From Casuarius casuarius (Eukaryota; Chordata; Aves; Casuariiformes; Casuariidae), in assembly GCA_003342895.1 (NCBI GenBank), contig PTFA01000197.1, positions 991,845 through 1,055,844 of the forward strand: 64,000 bases of DNA, in the 5' to 3' direction. Shown here piece after piece: positions 1 to 11,129 of the stretch. A program made the position numbers and the translations under genes. The first letter of the stretch is position 1; each line of letters opens with the position of its first letter. The notes under the pieces are model-generated. The model worked only from the letters and a program-made list of their open reading frames with translations. It was not told the DNA's origin and made no database searches.

Positions 1-1156
1 TATTTCAAAATGCTGTACACTGCCTAAATTTTGCTATGCAGCATAACAAATCAAACCCACAGACTGTAGTATTTTCTGCTCTTCTTTTCCTCAAAAATAT
101 CTCCCTACCCACAGTAGACTATATATCTTGATGGCATTTTACCACCTTGATTCTCAAACAGCACTGTATCCCTCTGAGGACCCACTATCATTAAGCCAGT
201 ATTCACGTAACCAGTTATGGCTTTGAATGCCATCTAAATTACAACTTTTTATGATAGAGATGATTAACAGACTGTTTTTTTGCGTAATACTAAAACTGCC
301 CAGTGGTCCACCTTCAGTATGATAGATATTTTTTAAAACCAGGCATGTTCCTAATTGCTTCGAAAAGGAGAATAAAAGAACTATTAGGTGTTAATCTGTT
401 GATCCTTTTGAGGAAATAGAAATGAGACAAGAAGGTGAGAAGTGCTTAATTTCTAATTTGAAGCTGAGGAGTATTAATGCTATCCTTAATGCTATCCTTG
501 CTTGCATAACTGCAGTTGACACAATCATGTTCATTTAAATTGTAGAAAAGACTAGAAGCTTATTAAACTGCTTGTTGCAACAAACAAGTTAGATGTGTTT
601 TGTTGCTTGTCAATTATAAAACATTTTGCAGGGCGTGGGGGAAAAGGGAGGGAGACCCTGACTGTTTTTGTACCTTGATGTAATACAAATGAGATGAGAC
701 AAAAGATGACAATATAAAGTGAAATTATATAGGTGTTACAGGTAACTTCAGTTTGGATAAAGCTCAGCTAAGTAGGCAAACTCTTAAGATTGTAAGAGGC
801 TGAAATTACTTGATATTTTGAGGTTTTTCTAAGCTGGAAAAAGTACAAACAAGTATCTTACTTTGACATACACTAGATTATATCAACTATTCAGCAAATT
901 TTTATATCTAATATATCTACAGAGACATCTGACAAGGGAAAACAGATTAAAAGTGTGCTTGTTCTCTTTCCAATCCCAACCTCCCACACTCCTGATATTT
1001 TAACCCAATTTATATTTCAAGGATAGTATATTATTAAAGCTGTGGCACAATAGTTATCATTTTAGTTTATTTAGATAAATCAGGGTAGCAGTTAATACTA
1101 AAATGACTTGTCCTTCTTTTGTCTTCTGATTTGCATATCTGTCTCCCTTGTTTTAG
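1..1156 (+). other. UBN2: UBN2 intron (5' part outside window)
   Basis: AT-rich non-coding sequence upstream of the first visible UBN2 exon. It ends in a T-rich tract and AG at 1155-1156. A 12-bp unit is tandemly duplicated at 474-497. No other exon was seen. Confidence 0.8.
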
Positions 1157-1199
1157 GGCAAAAAAGAAGGTGATTCTGGCACCCAAACTCAAAGTGAAG
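1157..1199 (+). CDS. UBN2: UBN2 coding exon, 43 nt
   Basis: The acceptor is a T-rich tract ending in TTTTAG and the donor is AAG|GTAAAT. The first base completes a codon from upstream; the remaining 42 encode AKKKVILAPKLKVK, a basic stretch that joins in phase 0 to the next exon. An alternative frame (GKKEGDSGTQTQSE) is also open, but it does not continue in the large exon. Confidence 0.75.
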
Positions 1200-4100
1200 G
1201 TAAATGCAGTCTGTTTTGAATTTAAGACTTTGATAGGACTCTGACTTGAACAGTTTCCTGCCTGTGATCTGGAAAAATTCTGGCAGAAGGGTTCTATCAG
1301 AAAATGGTGATTTAAGGAAATGCTATAAGAGGGCTTATTTATTTGGTGATGTAGGATTTAAACCAAGTAATACAAAAGACTTGTCTATATAGCTTTGGAA
1401 GTTTAAACTATGTAAGTTTTGAAAATAGACTATGAAGAGGTACTAACTGCATCGAAGTTTCAAAATTTTAGTGTGTGCTTTGTTTTTATTTTCAGCTAGT
1501 GTTAAATTTGGCAACATAGGAAAAATGTGTAGTTGGAGGGAATAACAGTGAGTTGATACAGATTCTCATTAGATGTGACTTTGTGTGGCCTAAATTCAGT
1601 AGTTCTTTTGCCTAAAGATCAGATTAGCTATCCTGTTCTTTGCTGCATAGATTGTTCTTAACTGTGTGGGGTAGTCATCTTTGTGCAGCAACAGTATTAG
1701 TTTTTTTTAATATAAATATTGAATTAGCACGCAGGACTCTGATACCTAGGTATCATAGGTACCTTTATATGGAAAATTCAACAGTAGATCTTCATCTGAA
1801 TTTAAAGAATGATAGTATAATACTAAAGAAGCCTTTGGTTCAGCTCCAGAAAGGCTGCTAAGCCTTTCTTTTTTTTTTTTTTTTTTTCCCTCTCTTCTCA
1901 GGACTCCAGTCCAAAGAAAGAACAGAAAACCTGTACGTCCTCAGTCAATTCAGGTTGTGCTGCTATGCTGAGTTCCAGCACACCTACCTGCACCCCAACT
2001 GGCTCTAGCTGCACACCAGCTCCGGAGACTATCTGCTTGGATGACTCACTGGATGAAGACCTCTCTTTCCATCCACCCTCACTGGATTCTATTTCTGATG
2101 CTCTGGCAGTTATCAATAATGGTGCCAAGGGATCACCTCTTGGGTCCACTGCAGAAACACCAACATCAAGACCCCGCCCGGGGCTGAGGGAAGAGAAACT
2201 GGCAAGCATTATGAGTAAGTTGCCTCTGGCAACTTCAAAGAAAGTAGAGCCTGCTCAAACACCCCATTCATCGAGTCTTATTGCTGGTCACACAGGGCCA
2301 GTACCAAAGAAACCCCAGGACTTAGTTCACACTGGTATCTCTTCAGGCCTTATTGCTGGATCTTCAATTCAAAATCCTAAGGTTTCCTTGGAGCCTTTGC
2401 CAGCCAAACTACTTCAGCAAGGACTACAGCGGTCAAGCCAGATCCAAGCTGCTTCCTCCTCTTCACAAACCCATGTTTCTTCCTCTAAAACCCAAGCAGC
2501 TATTTCCACCTCCTCTCAAAGACCCAAGGAGGCTAATATCTTGGTATCATCTTCTGAGGCCCAAAGTGGTTCTTCCTCAACATCACAAGTGACAAAGGTG
2601 CACCAGCATTCAGCTGTACAACAGAAATATGTATCTCCTTTACAAGCAACTATTAGTAAATCACAGACCAATCCAGTGGTGAAACTGAGTAGTAATCCTA
2701 AACTGTCTTGTTCGTCACCAGTCATCAAGGCTCAAGATAAGTCTGTAGTGTATCGCCTGCCTTTGTCTAATGCCTCGTCTGGAAGCAGCTCTCAAGTATC
2801 TCACCCACTGGTTTCTCGGACAACATCCAGCACCTCTACCTCTAGTAACTATTTAGCCAAGGCTATGGTGTCACAGGTTTCTTCCCAGGGTTTCAAGCCT
2901 CCCTTCTCCATGGCTGCCTCTCCCAAACCTGCTGCCTCTCCCAAGTCCACTGCATCTAAGCCCTCTGTGACACCCAAGCCCAATGCATCACCTAAATTTT
3001 CATCTAAGTCCACCTCATCCCCCAGGCCTGCAACAACACCCAGTTCTTCCAGTTCAAGTGCACTAGTTTCCCAGAGTAGTCACTCCAGCAGCAACCCTCT
3101 TCATAAACAGACCAGTGGTGTAAATATCAGCAGGCAGTCTCCCACAATGAATTTGCTGCCCTCTAATCGCACCTCAGGCCTTCAGCCTGCAAAGAACCCT
3201 CAGGCTTCTTCAAAATTGCCCAACTCTTCTCCTTCTGGAACTGTTGGCAAAAATAATCTGGGTGGAGTTGGAATGAATGTACCTGCCAGCAGAGGCAGTA
3301 ACCTTAATTCAAGTGGAGCTAGTAGGACTAGTCTGTCTGGGGGAGCAGGAAGTGGAACACAGGGTGCTACTAAACAATTGTCAACTCCACACAGACCATC
3401 TTCTGCCTCAGGGTCTCCAGTTGTAGCAGCCAGTGTGCAGGTATGCATCTAATGGGTTTACAATTATAGCTTACGTTGATATTTATTACACTTACTTCAT
3501 AAACATCCTTTCTTAAAATATCTTGATTTGAAAATAAGTCATAAATTTAATGTTTACGCTAAGCCTCTGCTAAACATAAAGGCTAATACTGAAATCTTTC
3601 TACACTAATGAAATGGGCATTTCCAACTGATTGTGAAATCCAACGGTCGGGCAGGGGAAGGAATCCTCACTTAAAATACTGACTAGTCTGTATGGTGATG
3701 CAGCAGAACTCAGTGTTTTGGTTTGTTTATTTTAAACACTAGAAAAGGTAAGCTTTTTGTGGCCATGTTTTCAGGGGATGCAGTGTTGTCCTGCATTATT
3801 GGATAGGCATGTTCTTATATACTTACTTATTTGTAATGATGGCAAAAGCCATGCAAAGCTATTTACCCAGAAGACAATCTGCTTTCCGAAGTTGCGTGTT
3901 CTTCTTACTGGGGATGATGTAATTACTGAGATAATTTGAGGTGTTCCTCCCCCTTTTGTTGCTCTCTCTTTACTACTTCAGTAAAGTTAAAGACTAAATC
4001 ATTGTAAGTCAGAATCTTGGTCTATAGTAAATTAGAAAAGCTGTGTATTTTCCTGAACAGTGTGCATAGCTATTGCATGGATACTCTCTTTTTATAATGC

Positions 4101-7100
4101 TATATATTCTTGTAGCATGCAATCATTTTTTTGATGCAGATGAGTAAGATGATGATTTTCATGAGGCATTTTTGTGGTCTTTCACCCTACTATACTTTAA
4201 ATAGATGTTACTTTAAACAAGAGATGTCTGGCAGGCTCTGACACAGCCTTCTCATCACTTTGAGTACTCAGAATGGGAAAAATGCAATGATTACACTGTA
4301 AGGGCCGCAGAGGTGCCACATAGGGCCTAGAGAAGAACTGAACCAGGTATGATGCAGTTTGGGCACTCCAGAAGGTGCCTTCCCTGACATGTGAACGTAC
4401 AGCGAATGGGTTGGGAACTAAGAGTTTTGTCTCATGCAATACACACAAGCTGGTGGATGCAGTTGCAGTGATGTGGAAGAGAACCTGAAACGGTTGTGGT
4501 AGTACTTAAAGACAACAGACTAGGGAAATAACTAGTATTGTGTATGGTATGAGAGCAATTCTGTCAAACATGTCTACAAGTAAAAGGCAAGTCATCTCTT
4601 TAGAAACGCTGGTTACATGGGGAAGGAAATTTATCCTGACAAGCAATGAAGAAGAGGAGGACAGGAGCAGAGCCGGTGGATAATCAAGTAACATGAGCAA
4701 ATACTGTAACGCACTAAAATAAATACAATGTTTTGGTATGTAGAAAGGGGAAATCAGCTAGAGGAACTGGGCAGCTTATGGTGTTACTAAATTCACTACT
4801 GTGACTTTACATGTGTTTTTCGTGTTGACACTTCAGAAGGTACTTTGATAAAGCAGTTGCTGCTGTGCAGATTGAGGCTCAGTCAGTGTGGTACATTCAA
4901 GAGATTAGAGTCAAATTACCACACAGTCCAAGTGGTAAGCGGAAGAGATTCATAGTAACAGAAGGCCTTTTTTAGTCTAAAAGATCTAATGGCTGGCTAC
5001 TGACCTTAATTCCAGCCTAGCTATAATGTACAATGTACTAAGGAGGGGGAACTAACTCTTAATACACAGCATAGGGCTGAAGTGAATCTTCTTTCCACTA
5101 AGTGTTTAGGTATTTAATACCTTTCTAAATGAGATTATGCTGATCAGTCAGAAGGTAAGAATGATGCATGAGTCATTTATTAGAATATCCCGGTCTGCAT
5201 ACATAGAAGGTCAGACTAGGTGATTTCATCTGATAACTGTAGTTTTCCTATCATGGAAGAGTTTCCAAAAGATGTGCTTCCCTCCTTTCATTTTTGATTG
5301 GCAGTTATTTACTTGTATATAAACTTGCCCCTACTGTAGCTTCACAGAAATTTTGCTATAAACTACTCTATCTGGTTGCATCTTTAGAACACAAAGCCAA
5401 AGTAATCTAAAGTTCAGTAGCCATGTTAGAGCTTCTTAATGAAATCACGTGCCATTTGTATTCTTGAGCAGAATCTGTCTTAGACTTTTTAGATCTTAAT
5501 GACTCAGACTTATATGACCAGGGTGAACCCTCTTATGAAGTGCTACTGTAGTTGAGATAAATGGAAACATTTGAAATGCAAGTCTCTTTCTAGGGCAATC
5601 TCTAAGTATTTTCCATCACTGAACTTCTCTCCTTTTTCAGAAAGTAAACAAGGTCCTGGCAGAGCATATTAACAAAGCTCCTTTCTCTTTTAAGGCATTT
5701 TATGAAGGAACAATTGCAAGAGATTACAGTATGACTTTTCTTTCATTGCACACTAAAGATTATGTAGACAGTGAACGGTTGTCATAGTTGTCATTTTTCA
5801 TGGGCTTATTGTGAAATTAATACTTTTAAATGCAGAAGAGAATAAGGATCTGTTAAGATTTTCATACATATTCTTTTCCAGGTGTGGGTTGGAGTATGTC
5901 TTATATATGTAGACAGAAGCTGTCACTCCTAAGATTACTAATACAAACAGTTTCTACAAATGTGAGATCTGTAGCTTTAGGCTTAAAGGATAATGTCTTA
6001 ACACTTTGTTTTCTTATGAGCAGCAGCTAAACTTTCTTTAGCTGCTTTCAACACATTAAGAACAAAATTGGTAATAGAAACCTTTTTCTTCCTGGGAGTT
6101 TTCAGTTTCATCACTTTGCTTTTTCTGTAAGTCGTTATAATAGAATTCAAGATGATTTCCTTTTCACTTTGGTCTCAGGTATTCATTAAAATGTATCTAA
6201 GTTTTGTTTTTTAGTTAAGACTTGTCCAGATGTGCAGGTCTGGGAGTCCTGTTCACACTTTGAATCTTTTTAGCTCAAATACCTATAAAATATCTGAGAT
6301 TTAGTCTGTTGCAAAAATGCTTTCTATACTGGCTGTTTTGTAAAAGATCATTTGAGAATTGAACAGTAGCATCTAAAATTATGATATGTTTAATGAGGAA
6401 AAGATAGTTAAACAAGAAAAAGCTGGGTAGCTTCTAATATTTGAGGAGTTAATACAGTTTGGGAACTATTTATTGTAGCTAAAACATTCTGGCTAATCTT
6501 GCTTTTTCATTTTTAAATTACAATGCATTTAACTTAATTGTGACATATGCAAGGTAGAGAGATTATTTTCCAAGTGGGAAACTTTTCTTGCCTTTTGCTC
6601 CAAAGTACTCTGTGTGCATTTGTGTATAGGCATGTGTATACATATATACGTAGGTATATCTGCATCTCAGTAGCCTGTATTCTCTCTCGAAGTGTGTTTT
6701 TTCTTAAATACGGATTTTAGCTTTTAAAAATTATTACTTCTAAGCAACTCTTTAGAAATAGTATTGGGGGGGTGATTTTGTTTCTAAAAGAACTTCAGAG
6801 CTGCATCTGATAATCTTGTGTTATTAATCTAATGAAGATGTTGCATTAGAATTCTGTCTACAGATCCTGTGCATAATTAGTAAGGAGATAAAGGAAATTA
6901 TCTGCAAAGCTAACAAGAAAAACTTGAGTTGAACCACGTTGCCATTCCTGAATCTGAGATGTAGTTGTGCTTGCCTAGCAAACTAACAGTGGGAAGAGCT
7001 CCCAGGTGGATAATAAATAGATATTTATTAACGGTTTAAGGACCATACTTAACAGATAACAATTGACTCTTTATCTCCTTCGAGGATGCTGCTCAAAATA

Positions 7101-9372
7101 AAACTTTAAAATCTTGAAGTACTCCTTCTCTTTGTACAGTCAACAGCAGGAGCATCATTACTGGCTAATGCCTCACCTCTGACTCTCATGGCATCACCCC
7201 TGTCTGTAACCAGTCAGAATGTGACGTCTGCGCCATTAACTCCTTTTGGGATGCTGGGTGGCCTTGTTCCTGTGACCGTGCCCTTCCAATTTCCCTTGGA
7301 GCTGCTTGGCTTTGGGACGGACACAGCCGGAGTGACAACCACCTCGGGATCTACCTCAGCAGCTTTCCACCACAGCCTAACTCAGAGTAAGTGATATTAG
7401 TTGTCATGCTGCTATAATGAGAGATGTGCACTGAAAACTGAAATTCAGAAGGGAAGCAATGGAAGCTCTAAGTGACTTAAATTCAGTTCAGGAAACCCCA
7501 TAGGGGAGATTAAATGTGACTTATCTGGTTTAAAAAAAAAAATCAATATTCATGTTATTCAAATGTTATGTATCACCTTTGATAGACTTAACTTTATCAT
7601 TGTCATATTCATAGTAGGTAGTTGGATTTGAATGTACTTTTTCAGGTTTATGCCCATATCTTAAAGAATGAAATATCTTTAAAAGTCTCCAAATTTTACA
7701 ATACAAATAAGATTTAATACTGTGATTGTTCAAAAAATTCTTAGTTTACTTATGGCTTAGACCCTCTGATACTTTTTCCTAAGAAAATAATTTTAGTATC
7801 AACCAAGGTGGGGTCTATTATTTTCAATGGCTTAAAATTCTTTGTTTTTAACCTGTATCAATTGCCTATTTTGGTCCTTCTGCCTAAGAAATGGTATGAA
7901 GAACTGCATCCTACTAGAAAAACTGCTTCTTGCTCTGACTTTTGATTAGCCATACCTGAATAGGTCAGTTTCTGATGTACATCCCAGCTATCAGCTATTT
8001 ATTTGTTGCTGTTGAGGTGTCTCCAGAAATAGCTATTACTGTAAAATAAGATGATGTTATTTTCATGAAGGTTGGATTTCCTTACTTTCTCTCTCCCCCT
8101 CCCCCCTCTTTAGACTTACTGAAGGGTTTACAGCCAGGTGCTCAGCATGCAGCAACGCTGTCTCACTCACCTCTGCCTGCTCACTTGCAGCAAGCTTACA
8201 CAGGTAAAGATAACGTTCCTCTTCCTTATTCCTTTTAATTTTATGACAAAAATAAAATAGTAAAATTTCTGCCTTAGACTGAAACAAAATGTATGCCAGA
8301 TTTGAAATTAGTTTAGAGAAGACATAGACAACACTGGAACAAACTTTGGTAGTGACAGATGGTGCAAATTCTGCTATAGTGGTATTTTTTGAACCTGAAT
8401 GACTTTTTATACCCATCTTCAATACCAGGGACGACAAAGCTCAAAAATCTCACAGTAATGCTTTATTGTAGTGGTTTGAGAAACCCAAGCCTCTAATCTC
8501 AACCAGCAGAAAAAAAGAATACTACTTTCTAGACACTAAGCTGATTTTTTTTTTATAGGCTATATGAAGGTTGTATTGTGGCTGTAACAGCTTCTTGATG
8601 TTTTTTCTAAGTTTGTGTGCATGTGTGAACAGTGTGGTGGTTTCTTAATGGAAGATCTGTCTTCCCTGAAAACTGTATCCTTGACAAAATTACATATTTT
8701 GAGAGCAGTTGAAGGAGTAGAACATCTCCTTTTCCTGTTCGTGAGCCTTAAAGCTGAAAAATTATCATGTAGTTTTAGAAGGTGATGTAATTCACAGTGT
8801 AGTCTTCTTGGCTGATCTGTAGGATTTTTTTTAGACAGATATGGGAACAGGAAAGGTAGAAGTGACTTGGTGGGTTCTTCATCATATTCTTGGAGTACTC
8901 AGCTCCCAAAACTGGGAAGTGTTGTTCTAAGAGGCTGGGAAAACAAACCAATTGCCTCTATTTGGTATCATCTTTAATCTTTTTGTGACAGTGAGTGCCA
9001 TGGGTTGACTCTTCCAGAAATGTTTTATTACAAAGAAAAGGTTGTTAAAGGCTTGGTTTTTGTTTTGTAGTGTCCCAAACTGCAACTTAGTTTTTAGAGA
9101 GATGGTGTCTTATGGTGTATGCCGCTTTATCTCAAGGTTCAACAGTGCTAGAAACAGACTACTGAGAAGATGCATAGTCCTTCATCCCATAAAAGCAATG
9201 TGCTTTCTGATAATGCTAAAGCTGGCCATGCAAAGCACCCCCCTTTTTATGTTGTAAGTTGGAAAATAAAAATTCACTCATGCCTGTTTTCTTCCCCTTC
9301 TTTTTCTGTCTCTAAACTATAGATGGAGGCCAAAGTAAAGGGGACACTAAGTTACAGCGGAAAAACCAGTGA
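1157..9372 (+). CDS. UBN2: UBN2 (ubinuclein-2), C-terminal five coding exons
   Basis: Joined exons 1157-1199, 1902-3440, 7140-7386, 8114-8203 and 9323-9372 give an uninterrupted 655-residue C-terminal frame ending in TGA at 9370-9372. Every junction has AG/GT borders and compatible phase. Ubinucleins are subunits of the HIRA histone chaperone, which deposits histone H3.3 outside S phase in the nucleus. The N-terminal HIRA-binding (HRD) and middle domains are encoded upstream of the window. What is seen here is low-complexity and probably disordered: Ser/Thr-rich, with S/T-P-K motifs, a hydrophobic Gly/Pro/Phe patch in the third exon (FGMLGGLVPVTVPFQFPLEL), then a short polar tail ending KLQRKNQ. 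Recognition rests on the tail sequence, as I remember the family, and on synteny with FMC1 and LUC7L2. UBN1 is the only other likely candidate and its neighbourhood is different. Confidence 0.9.
1200..1901 (+). other. UBN2: UBN2 intron
   Basis: Intron with donor GTAAAT and an acceptor with a long pure-T polypyrimidine tract (about 1868-1887) followed by TCTTCTCAG. Small reading frames inside it show no coding character. Confidence 0.85.
1902..3440 (+). CDS. UBN2: UBN2 large serine-rich exon, 1539 nt
   Basis: It encodes 513 residues in phase 0 and opens DSSPKKEQKTC. An acidic segment (ICLDDSLDEDLSF) comes near the start; a serine-rich stretch then holds repeated S/T-P-K motifs around 2911-3060 (SPKPAASPKSTASKPSVTPK). 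No globular domain is visible, and the composition fits an intrinsically disordered tail. It ends at CAG|GTATGC. The initiator usually called inside it (ATG at 1965) is only an internal methionine, because the frame is open back to the acceptor. Confidence 0.92.
3441..7139 (+). other. UBN2: UBN2 intron, 3.7 kb
   Basis: AT-rich intron with donor GTATGC and acceptor CTTTGTACAG. It contains the 3' part of a decayed CR1-like LINE near 5090-5260. No RNA gene was recognised. Confidence 0.8.
5090..5260 (+). mobile_element. Decayed CR1-type LINE, 3' end fragment
   Basis: The stretch AGAAGGTCAGACTAGGTGAT and the sequence around it resemble the well-known 3' end of amniote CR1 elements (a form of GGAGGTCAGACTAGATGATC), in plus orientation. 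Divergence is high, so the insertion is old. This was recognised from memory, without a library search, and the left limit is uncertain. Confidence 0.6.
7140..7386 (+). CDS. UBN2: UBN2 coding exon, 247 nt
   Basis: It encodes 82 residues plus one base, beginning STAGASLLANASPLTLM and ending HHSLTQ. This is a hydrophobic and Gly/Pro/Phe-rich patch in an otherwise polar tail, and I associate it with the conserved ubinuclein-2 C-terminus. The acceptor is GTACAG and the donor CAGA|GTAAGT (phase 1). Confidence 0.9.
7387..8113 (+). other. UBN2: UBN2 intron
   Basis: Intron with consensus donor GTAAGT and a C/T-rich acceptor tract (CTCTCTCCCCCTCCCCCCTC) ending TTTAG. Nothing else was recognised. Confidence 0.85.
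8114..8203 (+). CDS. UBN2: UBN2 coding exon, 90 nt
   Basis: Entered in phase 1, it encodes NLLKGLQPGAQHAATLSHSP followed by LPAHLQQAYT and leaves in phase 1 (ACA G|GTAAAG). Its 90-nt length keeps frame, so it could be skipped without a frameshift. Confidence 0.9.
8204..9322 (+). other. UBN2: UBN2 last coding intron
   Basis: AT-rich intron with donor GTAAAG. The acceptor CTAAACTATAG has a good upstream pyrimidine run (TTTTCTTCCCCTTCTTTTTC). No further feature was supported. Confidence 0.85.
9323..9372 (+). CDS. UBN2: UBN2 terminal coding exon with stop
   Basis: It encodes DGGQSKGDTKLQRKNQ and then TGA at 9370-9372. The frame continues exactly from the preceding phase-1 exon. This is the standard C-terminus of ubinuclein-2 as I recall it. 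The exon runs on into a long 3' UTR. Confidence 0.85.
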
Positions 9373-11080
9373 CTTCTGGACAAGCAAGGGAGCTGAAGCA
9401 GTTCTGGTTGGCTGACAGAATGTGCCCAGTTGGGAAAGTGCTTATTGTCACAGGGCTGCTGTTTCTGTCGATGTTTACATATTCTGATCCCAAGCACTGT
9501 GGTGAGAGGAAGAAGAAAGAAAACAATACTTGATCAAAGAGAGAAGGAAAAGGAGGACTGGTCCTCCTGGTCATGCAGACTGGTCATAGTTTGATCTTGC
9601 CTAAAAAACAAAGTTTTTTTTTTTAAAAAAAAAAATCTGCTCTGATTGGCTTTTAAAAAAATTGGTTGTCAAACCCACAGCAGCACAAAGGTGTTTTCTG
9701 GGTGATGTCCAATGAAAAGTTGAAAGCGTGAGAGGAGCTACAGTAGGCTTCTTCATCCATTGTGTGAGGTGGAGTTGTCCACTTAGTTCCTGAAGTGCCC
9801 AGCATGAAGTTATATGTAGGTCCTGAGCATACCATATGTTTGCGGACCAAAGGATATGTAGAGTAGAGGTGGTGTCGGGATACTTTGGGGTTATACTTAA
9901 AACCTTACACAGATGCAGAGTTTCTGATATGGGCATTTTTCCAGCTTTATAAGGCTTTTTGGCTTTAGGGAGCCTACAGATATATGCAGTCTCATTAGTC
10001 CCAGAGAGTGGTCTTCAAAACAGATCTCCTGGTACATGAGATGTCAGAGACAGACCACTGGGAAACCCCTTGCTCCTTGCTTTTGGGGGGGAGGGGTTGA
10101 TTTTTGTTTAACACACAGTAATTCTTATTTAAGGGAGGAAGGGGGTGGAAATTTTTCATCTTACATTAAAAAAAAAAATTTACATTTTATTGGTCAGACT
10201 AGCATTTCTTCCCTGCTCTTCCCCCCTGCCCTTTTTCTAAAAGGCACACTATGGTATTTCAGTTCTTTAGTTTGCTTCTGGTTTGCCTTGTGCCTGTCTG
10301 CTACTAAAAGGAAGTAATGTCCTATCATATCCTTTACAGAACATAATCAGTTCTTCATCCATTCTAGATCTTCCTCATCTTTCATCTAACTCCTCTCAAA
10401 AGCCATGCATTATACTGACCTGCTAGTCAAGGAAAGCTGAATGTGACTTATTCCAGAGCCAAGTTAATACTGCTTCAGGCATTAGCCAAAGAGGAGTCGT
10501 TCAAGAGCGACCAGAGGTGCCTTCTCTTCTGGGGGCTGAATGAGTTGTCTCCAGCATTTCCAGCCCCTGCTGGCCTGGGGAGTTCCTGACCTGAACTCTT
10601 CCTTATATGGTAGCACAAGACTGCAAAGCTGGCTTTCTTTTTTTTGGATAGCAATACATTGACTGTTTCATTTGTAAGGTTAGGAAATATCCAGCACATG
10701 TTGCACTTTTGACACTAGGACAGAACTTCACTGTTGAGTCCCTTGCATTATCAAATAAAAGATGAGAACGGCAAACTGAAATAAGTCATAGGGGAAAGGA
10801 GCAGCTAAAATCGTATGATGCCCTTCTCCTTCAACCCTGAAACATTCCTTTGATCAGAGATGCTGAAATTCCTAGTAGCTAGTCTTTCCAGTAGTTTGAA
10901 CTGAGATTGAACCAGTGACTACTGGTCGTCTCACTGCTTCCGGAGACACTTTGACCCATGGATATTGAATCTTCAATGTTTTTTGCTAGATTAACTTATA
11001 GCTTTCAGTTTTCTTTTATGTGATTTATTTTTCTTAGACAAGACAATTTTCTTTTCTATTTAGAGCTCATTTTAATTTTA

Positions 11081-11129
11081 TATAAATATATATATATACA
11101 CACATGAATTAATATATATTGTATATTTA
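11081..11129. repeat. AT-rich simple sequence
   Basis: Alternating TA runs with a short ACAC interruption inside the UBN2 3' UTR. It is low-complexity, with no gene signal. Confidence 0.7.

Noticed and set aside
5641..5786. Open frame after TTTTTCAG in the UBN2 intron (KVNKVLAEHINKAPFSFK...)
   Set aside because: A good acceptor and about 48 open codons, but no usable donor and no fit to UBN2 phase; the flanking UBN2 exons join well without it.
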